Below, piece after piece: positions 7,816-17,128 of a DNA stretch of 38,337 bases. The DNA lies in contig JAFZDP010000036.1 in NCBI GenBank assembly GCA_017561155.1, positions 1 through 38,337 of the forward strand. The letters run 5' to 3'. The stretch's first letter is position 1; the number at the start of each line of letters is the position of its first letter. Source of the stretch: Bacteroidales bacterium. Its GTDB lineage: Bacteria > Bacteroidota > Bacteroidia > Bacteroidales > P3. The notes below the pieces were generated by a model. The model did not search any database and had not been told where the DNA came from. It worked only from the letters and a program-made list of their open reading frames with translations. Both the position numbers and the translations under genes were made by a program.

Positions 7816-8253
7816 TTAACCAACTGTAATTACTTTTGGTTGTTGTTTTTCTACAGCTGTAATTACCTTAGGTAAAACAATTTTCAATACTCCATTTTCT
7901 ACTTTTGCAGTAATTTTGTCTTTATCTACATTTTCCGGTAGTTCAAATCTTCTACAAAATTGTTGTGTGGAAAATTCTCTGCGAAGAAAATTCTTCTTTT
8001 CGCATTTTTGCTCAGACTCTGTCTTCTTTTCCATTGATACATTTAAGCAGTTTTCGTCAATTTGAACGTTTAAATCTTCTTTCGATAATCCTGGTACAGC
8101 CATTTCTAACTCGTATTCGGCGTCGTTTTCCATTACGTTTATGGCAGGACTGGTAGCTACTTTTTTGTACAACGATTTAACCCATTCGTCGTTTAAAAAA
8201 TTGTCGATTAATGTTGTAGGGAACATTTCTTGAGGACGTTTTGCTAATAACAT
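7816..8253 (-). CDS. hsp20: Hsp20 small heat-shock protein
   Basis: A 145-residue small heat-shock protein, an ATP-independent holdase chaperone. The alpha-crystallin domain covers about residues 38-135: YELEMAVPGLSKEDLNVQID marks its start, and AKVENGVLKIVLPK is the conserved A-x-x-x-N-G-V-L signature near its end. The tail KVITVG serves as the I-x-I/V-type motif for oligomer assembly. The N-terminus (LPTTLIDNFLNDEW-like) is the usual Bacteroidota form. It is monocistronic, and its start is marked by an unusually strong Shine-Dalgarno sequence (see 8261-8267). Confidence 0.93.
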   Translation of the reverse strand: MLLAKRPQEMFPTTLIDNFLNDEWVKSLYKKVATSPAINVMENDAEYELEMAVPGLSKEDLNVQIDENCLNVSMEKKTESEQKCEKKNFLRREFSTQQFCRRFELPENVDKDKITAKVENGVLKIVLPKVITAVEKQQPKVITVG

Positions 8254-8260
8254 GATAATA

Positions 8261-8267
8261 CTCCTTT
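8261..8267 (-). promoter_or_regulatory. Strong Shine-Dalgarno site of hsp20
   Basis: Read on the - strand, AAAGGAG lies 7 bases before the ATG at 8253. Bacteroidota mRNAs usually lack Shine-Dalgarno sequences and no other gene in this window has one as good. It supports the chosen start and suggests high translation of hsp20. Confidence 0.7.
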
Positions 8268-8535
8268 CGTTTTTTATTAGTTTCTATAAAATCAAATACA
8301 TCAAATAAAACAAGCAATGATGCAGAAAAGTTTTTAATTAGTATGAAAAAAAAACTTTTGCATTGTAGTACGGAAATATTTGTAAATATTGAATTTAAAA
8401 TATATTGTTAATATATTTGATTAACAAATACTAATGTCATTGTTCTTTAATTATTACTTTATGTATAAGTTGTTTCTGTAGTTTATAGAAAAATATTACT
8501 TACAAATGACATAGGTGTGATTAAAGTAAATTTTG

Positions 8536-8567
8536 TTTGCATTAATTGAATAAAAATATTATCTTTG
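8536..8567 (+). promoter_or_regulatory. Bacteroidota promoter for kamE-atoA
   Basis: TTTG (8536-8539), 20 bases, then TATCTTTG (8560-8567): an exact match to the Bacteroidota consensus. Transcription from here would give a leader of about 180 nucleotides before the kamE ATG at 8758, unusually long for this window. Confidence 0.75.
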
Positions 8568-8757
8568 TTGTTCAAAGTTTTATATGGCATATAGTAATAA
8601 AGTTATATAAAACAGATGATTGCGAAAGTTTTTTGGTTCTTTTACTTATGATATATATAGCCAAAAAGCGTTTTAGTAACTATTATTTATACCCAAATTG
8701 GGTATATAAAGTATGTGATAGAGTAATATATAATAAACAAAAAGACGATATACAAAA

Positions 8758-9546
8758 ATGAGCGAAGGATTATACAGCATGGAGAGTAAGGATTTTGACA
8801 AAACGTTAGACCTTACAAAAATAAAACCATACGGAGATACAATGAACGATGGTAAAACTCAAGTAAGTTTTACATTGCCGGTACCTAATGGAGATGAAGC
8901 GATAGAAGCTGCAAAACAAATGATGAAAAAGATGGGTTTTGAAAATCCATTGGTAGTATATTCTAAAGAATTAACTGAAGGATTTACTTTCTTCAATTGT
9001 TATGGAAGTTGCACTCATACTGTAGATTACACATCTATACATGTGCCAAAGGTTGAAAGCACCGTTATGGATATGCATGAAACCGACGAGTTTATTAAAG
9101 AACGTATAGGACGCAAAATAGTAATGGTTGGTGCAAGTACAGGTACAGATGCACATACTGTTGGTATAGATGCTATTATGAATATGAAAGGCTATGCTGG
9201 ACACTACGGATTGGAACGTTACGAAATGATAGAAGCATTGAATATGGGTAGCCAAGTTCCAAACGAAGAGTTTATTGCAAAAGCTATTGAAATGAAAGCT
9301 GATGCATTATTGGTATCGCAAACAGTTACACAAAAAGATGTACATATCCAAAATCTTACAGAATTGGTTGAAATGTTGGAAGCTGAAGGATTGAGAGACA
9401 AAGTTATATTGATTTGTGGTGGTCCTCGTATCAGCCATGAATTAGCAAAAGAATTGGGATATGATGCAGGATTTGGAATGAATACTTATGCTGACAATGT
9501 TGCATCGTTTGTAGCTCAAGAATTAGATAAGAGAATAAACGGATAA
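8758..9546 (+). CDS. kamE: D-lysine 5,6-aminomutase beta subunit (B12/PLP-dependent)
   Basis: A 262-residue full-length KamE. With the alpha subunit KamD it moves the terminal amino group of beta-lysine or D-lysine in anaerobic lysine fermentation to acetate and butyrate. The cobalamin-binding motif DAHTVG is at 131-136, with His133 at the position of the cobalt ligand in the Clostridium sticklandii enzyme; Lys144, the PLP Schiff-base lysine of that enzyme, is also present (MNMKGYAGHYG). A Rossmann-type B12 domain ends with ILICGGPRIS (217-226). No kamD lies in the window: upstream is a promoter and hsp20, and downstream after 11 bases is a CoA-transferase beta subunit. So it is separated from its obligate partner. 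Confidence 0.93.
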   Translation: MSEGLYSMESKDFDKTLDLTKIKPYGDTMNDGKTQVSFTLPVPNGDEAIEAAKQMMKKMGFENPLVVYSKELTEGFTFFNCYGSCTHTVDYTSIHVPKVESTVMDMHETDEFIKERIGRKIVMVGASTGTDAHTVGIDAIMNMKGYAGHYGLERYEMIEALNMGSQVPNEEFIAKAIEMKADALLVSQTVTQKDVHIQNLTELVEMLEAEGLRDKVILICGGPRISHELAKELGYDAGFGMNTYADNVASFVAQELDKRING

Positions 9547-9557
9547 ATTACAATACA

Positions 9558-10214
9558 ATGGACAAAAACGAAATAAGAAATTTTATAGCACGCAGAGCTG
9601 CTAAAGAATTGAAAGACGGTGATGTTGTAAATTTGGGTATAGGATTGCCAACAGCAATACCAAACTTTTTGCCTCAAGGGGTGAATGTAATTTTGCAAAG
9701 TGAAAATGGCTTGATAGGTATGGGACCTACTCCTGCTGAAGGAGAAGAAGATCCATTCTACACCAATGCAGGTGGTGGTTTTATCACTACTGTAGAAGGC
9801 GCTTCGTCGTTTGACAGTGCTACAAGTTTTGGTATCATTCGTGGTGGACACGTTGACGTAAGTATCTTGGGTGCTATGCAAGTAGACGAACAAGGCGACT
9901 TGGCAAACTGGATGATTCCGGGAAAGAAAACTCCGGGTATGGGTGGTGCTATGGACTTACTTGTAGGTGCAAGAAAAGTTATTTTGGCTATGGAACACAC
10001 TGCTAAAGGCGCTCCTAAAATATTGAAAAAATGTACTTTGCCTCTAACAGCTAAAGGTCAGGTTAATATGATTATCACCGAAATGGGTGTAATGGAAATA
10101 ACTCCTAAAGGAATTGTTTTGAAAGAAATCAACCCTGAATTTACTGTAGAACAAGTTCAAGCTGCTACTGAAGCACAATTGATTATTGACGAAAATTTGA
10201 AATCGATTGAATAA
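9558..10214 (+). CDS. atoA: 3-oxoacid/butyrate-acetoacetate CoA-transferase beta subunit
   Basis: A 218-residue family I CoA-transferase subunit B. The catalytic glutamate is Glu49 in LQSENGLIGMGP, followed by the family-typical GGGFITTVEGASSFDSATSF and RGGHVDVSILGAMQVD. In lysine fermentation such an enzyme moves CoA between butyryl-CoA and acetoacetate; in other organisms the same family acts on succinyl-CoA and 3-oxoacids (ScoB), and sequence alone does not settle the substrate. Location next to kamE favours the lysine pathway. The alpha subunit (AtoD), which is required for activity, is not in the window. A terminator follows at 10231-10285. Confidence 0.88.
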   Translation: MDKNEIRNFIARRAAKELKDGDVVNLGIGLPTAIPNFLPQGVNVILQSENGLIGMGPTPAEGEEDPFYTNAGGGFITTVEGASSFDSATSFGIIRGGHVDVSILGAMQVDEQGDLANWMIPGKKTPGMGGAMDLLVGARKVILAMEHTAKGAPKILKKCTLPLTAKGQVNMIITEMGVMEITPKGIVLKEINPEFTVEQVQAATEAQLIIDENLKSIE

Positions 10215-10230
10215 GAATATTAATATATAG

Positions 10231-10285
10231 AACACTCAATACAGCAAACATAAAATTAAAGAATTTGTTTGTTGTATTGGTGTTT
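10231..10285 (+). terminator. Terminator after kamE-atoA
   Basis: AACACTCAATACAGCAAAC (10231-10249) pairs imperfectly with GTTTGTTGTATTGGTGTT (10267-10284), followed by a weak T-rich stretch. It closes the two-gene unit. Confidence 0.6.
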
Positions 10286-10362
10286 TGGTTTAGTAAAAAT
10301 ATTTACTTTTTTTCGATTCGTATACTATAACATAATAAACACACATAAAAAAATAAAACCTC

Positions 10363-11064
10363 ATGAAACGGATATTAGCACTTATAGCTGGAGTTGTAAT
10401 AAGCATAAGCTCAATGGGACAAGAACTTAGTTTGCAATTTAGCCCTGAAAGAAATTATAACTTGACATCGATGGATATTTCCATGTTGGAAAAGTCTGAA
10501 TTGTCGGCGCCATTATCTTTGCCTTTTGCTGCTCCGAAGCATGTCGAATTTAAATATCATGGCGTATATTGTGTTACTGATGTGGCTATGGCATACGATT
10601 TGACAGAAAAAGTATTTCTAAAAGGTATAAATATATCGGGAGGTTGGCAATGGAGACGTCACTCGGGATTTGGTGTAGGTATTTCGTATCTTACAGATGC
10701 TGAAGGCGTGTTTTCTCAAATGCCTATGTTTTTGGAATGGAGATGTCATATGCTTCGCAATCAGGTTACTCCTTTTACTTCGCTTACTGCCGGTTACACT
10801 TTGCCAATGGGTAGAATGAACGGAAACAAAGAAATGAAAAGAGAAGTAATCAGAGGTGGGGTAGTAGTAGGATTGAGTATAGGTGCCAGATATGCGTTCA
10901 ACAGAAATCTTGCTGTAAATGCTTATATCGGTTATCAATTGCAATCGTTGAGAATACATCGCTATGCAAATTCCAACTTAGAAGTTACCGATCCTAACTA
11001 TAGTAGAATAGAAGAGTCGATAATCCAAAACTTTATTAAATTTGGTTTTGGGGTAAACTTCTAG
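10363..11064 (+). CDS. Outer-membrane beta-barrel-like protein of unknown function
   Basis: A 233-residue protein with a signal peptide (cleavage near residue 19, SISSMG). The mature part has alternating aromatic/glycine-rich strands (ISGGWQWRRHSGFGVGISYL, VGLSIGARYAFNRNLAVNAY, IGYQL) and ends IKFGFGVNF, the usual shape of an outer-membrane barrel with a terminal aromatic residue. I recognise no named family. It stands alone between the kamE-atoA terminator and its own terminator at 11120-11144. A small surface or porin-like barrel is the safest description. Confidence 0.6.
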   Translation: MKRILALIAGVVISISSMGQELSLQFSPERNYNLTSMDISMLEKSELSAPLSLPFAAPKHVEFKYHGVYCVTDVAMAYDLTEKVFLKGINISGGWQWRRHSGFGVGISYLTDAEGVFSQMPMFLEWRCHMLRNQVTPFTSLTAGYTLPMGRMNGNKEMKREVIRGGVVVGLSIGARYAFNRNLAVNAYIGYQLQSLRIHRYANSNLEVTDPNYSRIEESIIQNFIKFGFGVNF

Positions 11065-11119
11065 AATATCCTTTATTATCGATAAATAACACTACTGAAA
11101 ATATTAAAACTAAAAATAC

Positions 11120-11150
11120 AACGTTATCTGAAAAAGATAACGTTTGTTTT
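11120..11150 (+). terminator. Terminator after the barrel protein
   Basis: A perfect 10-bp stem, AACGTTATCT (11120-11129) with AGATAACGTT (11135-11144), loop GAAAA, then TGTTTT. Confidence 0.8.
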
Positions 11151-11182
11151 ATATTTTAGAATAGCAAATTTGTTGCAACATT

Positions 11183-13042
11183 ATGAAATCGTATATAGTA
11201 GAACTTATCAAGACTTTGGTATATTGGTTTTTGTTTTTTATTGTGGGTAGAATAATATTCCTTGTTACTTATTCTAATCTGGCATCCGATATACCTTTTG
11301 TAGAGATTCTTAGAGTTTTCCCTAATTCGTTTAAGTTGGATTTATCTACGGCTTGTTGGTTGTCGGCTCCGTTTTTGCTTTTAATTTCTTTGCAATATGC
11401 GGTGAAATGGAAAGGCTGGTTGGTGATAAAAAAAGCATTGATGTTATTGATGTTGATTATAACATCGTTGATGTTGTTTGGCGAAATAGGTATATACGAC
11501 GAATGGAGGGTAAAGCTAAGCCACAAAGCTCTGTTGTATCTTAGAAATCCTAAGGAAATACTCGATACGGTCCCTACATATTTGCTTGTAGTTCTTTTCT
11601 TGGGCGTTTCGGTCTATGTGGCAGCATTCCAATATTTGTATACTAAATTTGTTGTAAAACCTATTGTCGTTCCCGAGCGGCATAGTGCAGTGAAATCGCC
11701 TATTGCTTTTCTGGTGTCGGCATTTTTATTGTTTTGTGGAATGCGAGGAGGTTTGTCGGGTGTGCCAATATCGCAAAGTCAGTCCTTTTTTTCGCAGTAT
11801 CCCATTCTTAACGATGCGTCGGTAAACACTCAATGGAATTTTATTTTCAACTATGTGCATTTCAAAACCTTGGGCGACGATAATCCTTTCATGCAATACG
11901 AAAAACAAGAGGCACAGCCTATATTGGACAGCCTTCATAAAAGTAGTAGGGATAGCGTGCTGACTGTACTCAATACTGACAAGCCTAATGTAGTGTTTGT
12001 ATTGTTGGAAAGTTGGGCCGGAGAGTGTGTAGAGACGCTTGGAGGACGAAAAGGAATAACACCATATTTTGCCGAATTGGAAAAAGAGGGACTAATGTTT
12101 ACCAATTTTTATGCCAACGGTCATCGTTCGCAACAGGCCATGAGTAGCGTGATGAGTAGTTTCCCTCCAATGCAGGGACACGATGTAACTGATATGTTCT
12201 CTCTTTACAAATATTTGGGCAGCATGCCTAAGATGTTTAAAAATATGGGCTACAACACCTCTTACTATTTCGCAGGCGATTTGCGTTACGGAAACATACG
12301 GGCTTTTATACTTTGGAACGAATTTGACAAGATAATGGAAGGTAAAGATTTTCCGGTAGAATATCCGAGAGGTCAATTGTCTATTGCCGATGAATATTTG
12401 TTTGCCGAGAGTATGAAAGATCTAGAAACTATAAAAGAACCTTTCTTCACGTTCTTGTTTACCGCTAGTTCGCATGCTCCGTACGACGAACCTAAAAAAG
12501 TCACACAGCTGGATTGGGATGTGGATAATTTGCCGTATCTGAATTCGGTGAAATATTCCGACTATGAGTTGTTTGAATATATAAAGAAATGCAAAACTAT
12601 GCCTTGGTACAAGAATACATTGTTTGTTTTGGTATCAGACCACAGCCATGCCACTTATATGAATCATTATGTAAACAGTGCCGACTATATGCATGTGCCT
12701 ATGCTTTGGATAGGTGGTGCTTTGGATACGGCCTATAGGGGTAAGACTTTAGATAGAATATGCTCGCAGATAGATGTTTTCCCTACCTTGGCTTATCAAT
12801 TGGGTGAAACGGAGTGCGACGCTTACAGAGGAAAAAATATATTCGATTTAGGATCAAAAGAATTTGCCTACTACGAAACCAACAGAGGTTTTGGGTGGGT
12901 GGTGCCCGAAGGCAGTATGATATACGATGCTCTGAATCGCAGGGTAGAGAAAAACACTATATCGGACAGTGTGGTGTTTGAAACTGAATTGAAAAATGGT
13001 ATAATTTATTTGCAAACGCTCTACGATTTCTTTTTGCAGTAG
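11183..13042 (+). CDS. LtaS-like phosphoglycerol transferase / sulfatase-fold membrane protein
   Basis: A 619-residue protein with about five N-terminal transmembrane helices (residues 8-190) and a C-terminal extracytoplasmic alkaline-phosphatase-superfamily domain (about 265-600). Motifs: VVFVLLESWAGE (Glu276, metal ligand), GHRSQQAMSS with Ser316 where LtaS uses a catalytic threonine, and SDHSH with the later metal ligands. Gram-positive LtaS polymerises glycerol phosphate from phosphatidylglycerol. Gram-negative relatives (OpgB, EptA-like) modify periplasmic glucans or lipid A head groups, so this one probably transfers a phospholipid-derived phospho-group in the envelope. It is followed 28 bases later by dprA. 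Confidence 0.8.
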   Translation: MKSYIVELIKTLVYWFLFFIVGRIIFLVTYSNLASDIPFVEILRVFPNSFKLDLSTACWLSAPFLLLISLQYAVKWKGWLVIKKALMLLMLIITSLMLFGEIGIYDEWRVKLSHKALLYLRNPKEILDTVPTYLLVVLFLGVSVYVAAFQYLYTKFVVKPIVVPERHSAVKSPIAFLVSAFLLFCGMRGGLSGVPISQSQSFFSQYPILNDASVNTQWNFIFNYVHFKTLGDDNPFMQYEKQEAQPILDSLHKSSRDSVLTVLNTDKPNVVFVLLESWAGECVETLGGRKGITPYFAELEKEGLMFTNFYANGHRSQQAMSSVMSSFPPMQGHDVTDMFSLYKYLGSMPKMFKNMGYNTSYYFAGDLRYGNIRAFILWNEFDKIMEGKDFPVEYPRGQLSIADEYLFAESMKDLETIKEPFFTFLFTASSHAPYDEPKKVTQLDWDVDNLPYLNSVKYSDYELFEYIKKCKTMPWYKNTLFVLVSDHSHATYMNHYVNSADYMHVPMLWIGGALDTAYRGKTLDRICSQIDVFPTLAYQLGETECDAYRGKNIFDLGSKEFAYYETNRGFGWVVPEGSMIYDALNRRVEKNTISDSVVFETELKNGIIYLQTLYDFFLQ

Positions 13043-13070
13043 CAGCGGTTTGTATAGCTAAAATATTAAT

Positions 13071-14183
13071 ATGGCAAACATGGATACAAAAAACTTTTAT
13101 TGGTTGGCATTTAATATGATACCCGGTATAGGGTGCAAAACGACTCGGCAATTGCTGGAGGTAGTGGAAGAGCCCGAAAATCTTTTTTCCGAAACAAGAA
13201 AAGGATTGGAGGCTATTTTTGGCAACAGAACTAAAATAATAGATGCAATAGTGTCTAAATCCATGTTTGACGAAGCTGAGAGGGAGCTGAAATTCGCGAC
13301 AGACAATAATATCGATATTCTGACATACGACAACCCAAAGTATCCACAGCGGCTGAAACGTGCGGAATGTGACGACTGCCCGACGGTGTTGTTTTACAAG
13401 GGCAGTGCCGAATTGAATATGCAGAAGGTGGTGAGTATAGTGGGAACACGAAAGGTGACCGAATATGGGAGAAAGATGGTAGATGAGCTGGTGAGTGGAA
13501 TGATGTCTGAAGGAATATTGGTGGTTAGCGGTTTGGCTTACGGGGTAGACACCTGTTCGCACAAGGCTGCATTGCAGTATGGTTTGCCTACGGTGGGTGT
13601 GCTTGGACATGGGTTGAATATGATTTACCCGGCCGAAAATAGAAATTTGGCCAAAGATATGTTGGCCTGTGGTGGATTGCTTACAGAGTATTCGAGTCAG
13701 ACAAAATTGGAGACGCACAATTTTCCGGCTCGCAACAGAATAATAGCGGCACTTTCTGACGCCGTGATAGTGATAGAGGCTGCCAAAAAAGGCGGTGCAT
13801 TGATAACGGCCGAAATAGCCAACGGATACAACAGAGAGGTGTTTTCGGTGCCCGGAAAAGTAGGGGATACCTACTCGGAAGGGTGCAACAATTTGATAAA
13901 AAATCACAAGGCAAATTTGATGCAGACGGTGCAGGATATGTACTATGTAATGGGGTGGAAAAACAACAAAAAAACGAATGTTGTACAAACATCATTGTTC
14001 CCCGAACTGAATGCCGACGAGAAGGTGATATACGACTTATTGTTGCAAAATAGTGAACTAACGTTGGACGAATTTGTTGCAAAATCTGACTTATCTTTGC
14101 CCAAAATAGCATCAATTTTACTCAATTTAGAGCTAAAAAACATAATTGTGTGCTTGCCGGGAAAGAAATATAAGATAATGTAA
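13071..14183 (+). CDS. dprA: DNA-processing protein DprA
   Basis: A 370-residue DprA. It has an N-terminal helix-hairpin-like region (NMIPGIGCKTTRQLL, 15-29), the central Rossmann-like DprA domain (VSIVGTRKVTEYG, 121-133; SGLAYGVD, 153-160; FPARNRIIAALSD, 218-230; KKGGALITA, 239-247) and a C-terminal winged-helix domain (about 312-370). In transformable bacteria DprA guards incoming single-stranded DNA and loads RecA. The linker carries QTSLF (306-310), resembling a sliding-clamp-binding motif. ATG at 13071 is used; a second in-frame ATG at 13080 is possible. It probably shares a transcript with the LtaS-like gene. Confidence 0.93.
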   Translation: MANMDTKNFYWLAFNMIPGIGCKTTRQLLEVVEEPENLFSETRKGLEAIFGNRTKIIDAIVSKSMFDEAERELKFATDNNIDILTYDNPKYPQRLKRAECDDCPTVLFYKGSAELNMQKVVSIVGTRKVTEYGRKMVDELVSGMMSEGILVVSGLAYGVDTCSHKAALQYGLPTVGVLGHGLNMIYPAENRNLAKDMLACGGLLTEYSSQTKLETHNFPARNRIIAALSDAVIVIEAAKKGGALITAEIANGYNREVFSVPGKVGDTYSEGCNNLIKNHKANLMQTVQDMYYVMGWKNNKKTNVVQTSLFPELNADEKVIYDLLLQNSELTLDEFVAKSDLSLPKIASILLNLELKNIIVCLPGKKYKIM

Positions 14184-14283
14184 ATTAGTGTGATGTGAAT
14201 TTGTTGATATTTTTTTTTGAAAAATACTTTCATAGTCCAAAATAATATCGTAAATTCGCAGTCTGTTTTAGAGTAAAAAGTAG

Positions 14284-15816
<1,533 letters not shown>

Positions 15817-15821
15817 GTATT

Positions 15822-16058
15822 ATGAAAGTAAAGATAATAAAGCCCGACTCTAATGTATACGAAGGCGATGTTTCGTTGATACAGCTGCCGGGGGTAGATG
15901 GATTGTTTGAGATATTGCACAACCACGCTCCGATAATTTCGGCACTGAAGAAAGGCAAGATCAGAGTGGTGGATAGCGAAAACAGAACTTTGTATTTCGA
16001 TATTAACTCCGGTGTAGTTAAGGGCGAAAAAAACGATATTTTGATACTTGTTCAATAA
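15822..16058 (+). CDS. atpC: F1F0 ATP synthase subunit epsilon (short form)
   Basis: A 78-residue epsilon subunit containing only the N-terminal beta-sandwich (MKVKIIKPDSNVYEGDVSLI, then LPGVDGLFEILHNHAPIISAL, the family signature). The C-terminal helical hairpin that inhibits ATP hydrolysis in longer epsilon subunits is missing, as in other Bacteroidota. It sits in the F1 stalk beside gamma. It starts 5 bases after atpD and ends before a terminator at 16069-16103. Confidence 0.93.
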   Translation: MKVKIIKPDSNVYEGDVSLIQLPGVDGLFEILHNHAPIISALKKGKIRVVDSENRTLYFDINSGVVKGEKNDILILVQ

Positions 16059-16068
16059 TAAAAAAGAA

Positions 16069-16103
16069 AATCTCGAATCGACATAAGGTTCGGGATTTTT
16101 TTT
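16069..16103 (+). terminator. Terminator of atpDC
   Basis: AATCTCGAA (16069-16077) pairs with TTCGGGATT (16089-16097, one G-U pair), followed by a run of T to 16103. Confidence 0.8.
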
Positions 16104-16114
16104 GCTTCGCTTAC

Positions 16115-16311
16115 GCTTCGCAGACTACGAGACTACAAGTGGCTGCCGTACTACTGTCAGCTGTTGGCTATTGGCTGTTAGCTATTGGCAGGCTCCGCGT
16201 ATCGCATGTATTTACTTGTATCTTTTTGGGGTTGCGAGCTACGAGCTATGAGCTTTGAGCCGGCTTCGCCCTATCCGTAGCTCCATAATTCCGTAATTCC
16301 GGCTACCGCCC
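16115..16311 (+). repeat. Left arm of long-spaced imperfect inverted repeat
   Basis: Block A (16115-16148: GCTTCGCAGACTACGAGACT then ACAAGTGGCTGCC) and block B (16275-16311: CCGTAGCTCC, ATAATTCC, CTACCGCCC) both recur, inverted and in mirrored order, at 16923-16965 and 16777-16815. Between A and B the arms differ. Identity inside the blocks is high by eye; no gene is present. Confidence 0.65.
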
Positions 16312-16453
16312 TCCCTTTTGTCTTACGACATTTGCCTTTTGTTCGGCAAAGCCAATTGTTCGTTTGAAATGTTAAACTAGAAATACTCAATTCTTAAATT
16401 TTTCCTCTTTCTGAGAGTATGAAATATCGGCCTGTTGGGAGCCTTTAAAAATG

Positions 16454-16535
16454 ACCCGCCCCTAAATTGATTTTCACCCGGGGTATTTTTAATTTTACCC
16501 CGCCCCTAAATGAATTTTACCCCGCCCTATTTTTA
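16454..16535. repeat. CCCGCCCCTAAAT direct repeats
   Basis: ACCCGCCCCTAAAT occurs at 16454 and, as ACCCCGCCCCTAAAT, at 16497; a truncated copy ACCCCGCCCTA starts at 16519. In the first two, TGA-rich spacers lead into TTTT(A/C)ACCC. The C-rich tracts stand out in otherwise AT-rich DNA. Confidence 0.6.
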
Positions 16536-16776
16536 GTAGGTCCTGGATGTGGTGTAAAAGCGGTGTAATATGTGTATTTAATATTTTGATTAATAGCTTG
16601 TTATCTTGTTTGGTGTTGCTTGTGCTACTCCTCGCTAAACATAGGATTTGATGCTTGATAAGAAGTTTTCGAAATGTTAAAAACACTCGCCTTAAAAATA
16701 TTTAAAATCGTTAAAAAAAGCACTCTGTTTGTTAGATACCTTTTTGATAATAGGCTTTGAGTGTTGAGCAATGAGT

Positions 16777-16965
16777 GGGGCGGTAGCTGTAATTATGGAA
16801 TCAAGGAACTACGGAATAAGAGTATAGAGGGTATCTCTAATTTCTGTACCTTTCTATACCTTCTATACCTTTCTCTACCAACTTTAGTCTTTTGCCTTCC
16901 GTCGTTAGTCTGCGAAGCATCCGCGGCAGCTACTTGTAGTCTCGTTGTCTCGTAGTCTGCGAAGC
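16777..16965 (-). repeat. Right arm of long-spaced imperfect inverted repeat
   Basis: Inverted counterpart of 16115-16311. Block B' is at 16777-16815 (GGGGCGGTAGCTG to AACTACGGA). Block A' is at 16923-16965 and has an extra about 10-base unit (ACGAGAC repeated) compared with the left arm. The segment between A' and B' includes repeats of TCTATACCTT. Confidence 0.65.
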
Positions 16966-17128
16966 GATAGAGAAACACAAGTTTGCGAAGCGCCAGCGTA
17001 GCCCTTCAACGGCAAAATTCCAAGATAAAAAACAACAAAGTCTATCATCATTTTTTCGACAGTTTTTTTGAGCTGTTTTCAATGTTGATAGACTTTGTCT
17101 GTATAGCTTCGGAAAAGACAATAATGTC

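Larger units (their letters stand above)
8254..8757. other. Divergent regulatory region between hsp20 and kamE
   Basis: This 504-base stretch carries no convincing gene. It holds the hsp20 ribosome-binding site (8261-8267), AT-rich sequence with an inverted repeat AAAAGTTTTT (8328-8337) / AAAAAACTTTT (8346-8357, approximate), and the kamE promoter at 8536-8567. A 37-codon reading frame (ATG at 8648) ends in an ATGA overlap with kamE, but its composition is like non-coding DNA. No cobalamin-riboswitch B12 box was seen. Confidence 0.6.
16059..17128. other. 1.07 kb gene-free island with inverted and direct repeats
   Basis: No credible gene is present. The stretch contains the atpDC terminator, the two arms of an imperfect long-spaced inverted repeat (16115-16311 and 16777-16965), short CCCGCCCC-type direct repeats (16454-16535) and simple motif series such as GGCTATTGGCTGTTAGCTATTGGC (in pieces from 16162), GAGCTACGAGCTATGAGC (from 16236) and CTATACCTTCTATACC (from 16853). 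Parts are richer in GC than the flanking genes. The short reading frames here have no family resemblance. Confidence 0.7.

Noticed and set aside
8568..8757. Cobalamin riboswitch in front of kamE (and likewise nrdJ)
   Set aside because: Both enzymes use B12, but no B12-box core was found in either leader.
8546..8761. 71-codon frame upstream of kamE starting at TTG 8546
   Set aside because: Its start lies inside the kamE promoter (-7 box at 8560-8567), so it cannot be translated as such; only the 37-codon part from 8648 remains conceivable and is reported as a weak finding.
12957..13988. 343-codon open frame on the - strand opposite dprA
   Set aside because: dprA on the other strand has all family motifs; the antisense frame is His/Tyr/Cys-rich with no recognisable domain.
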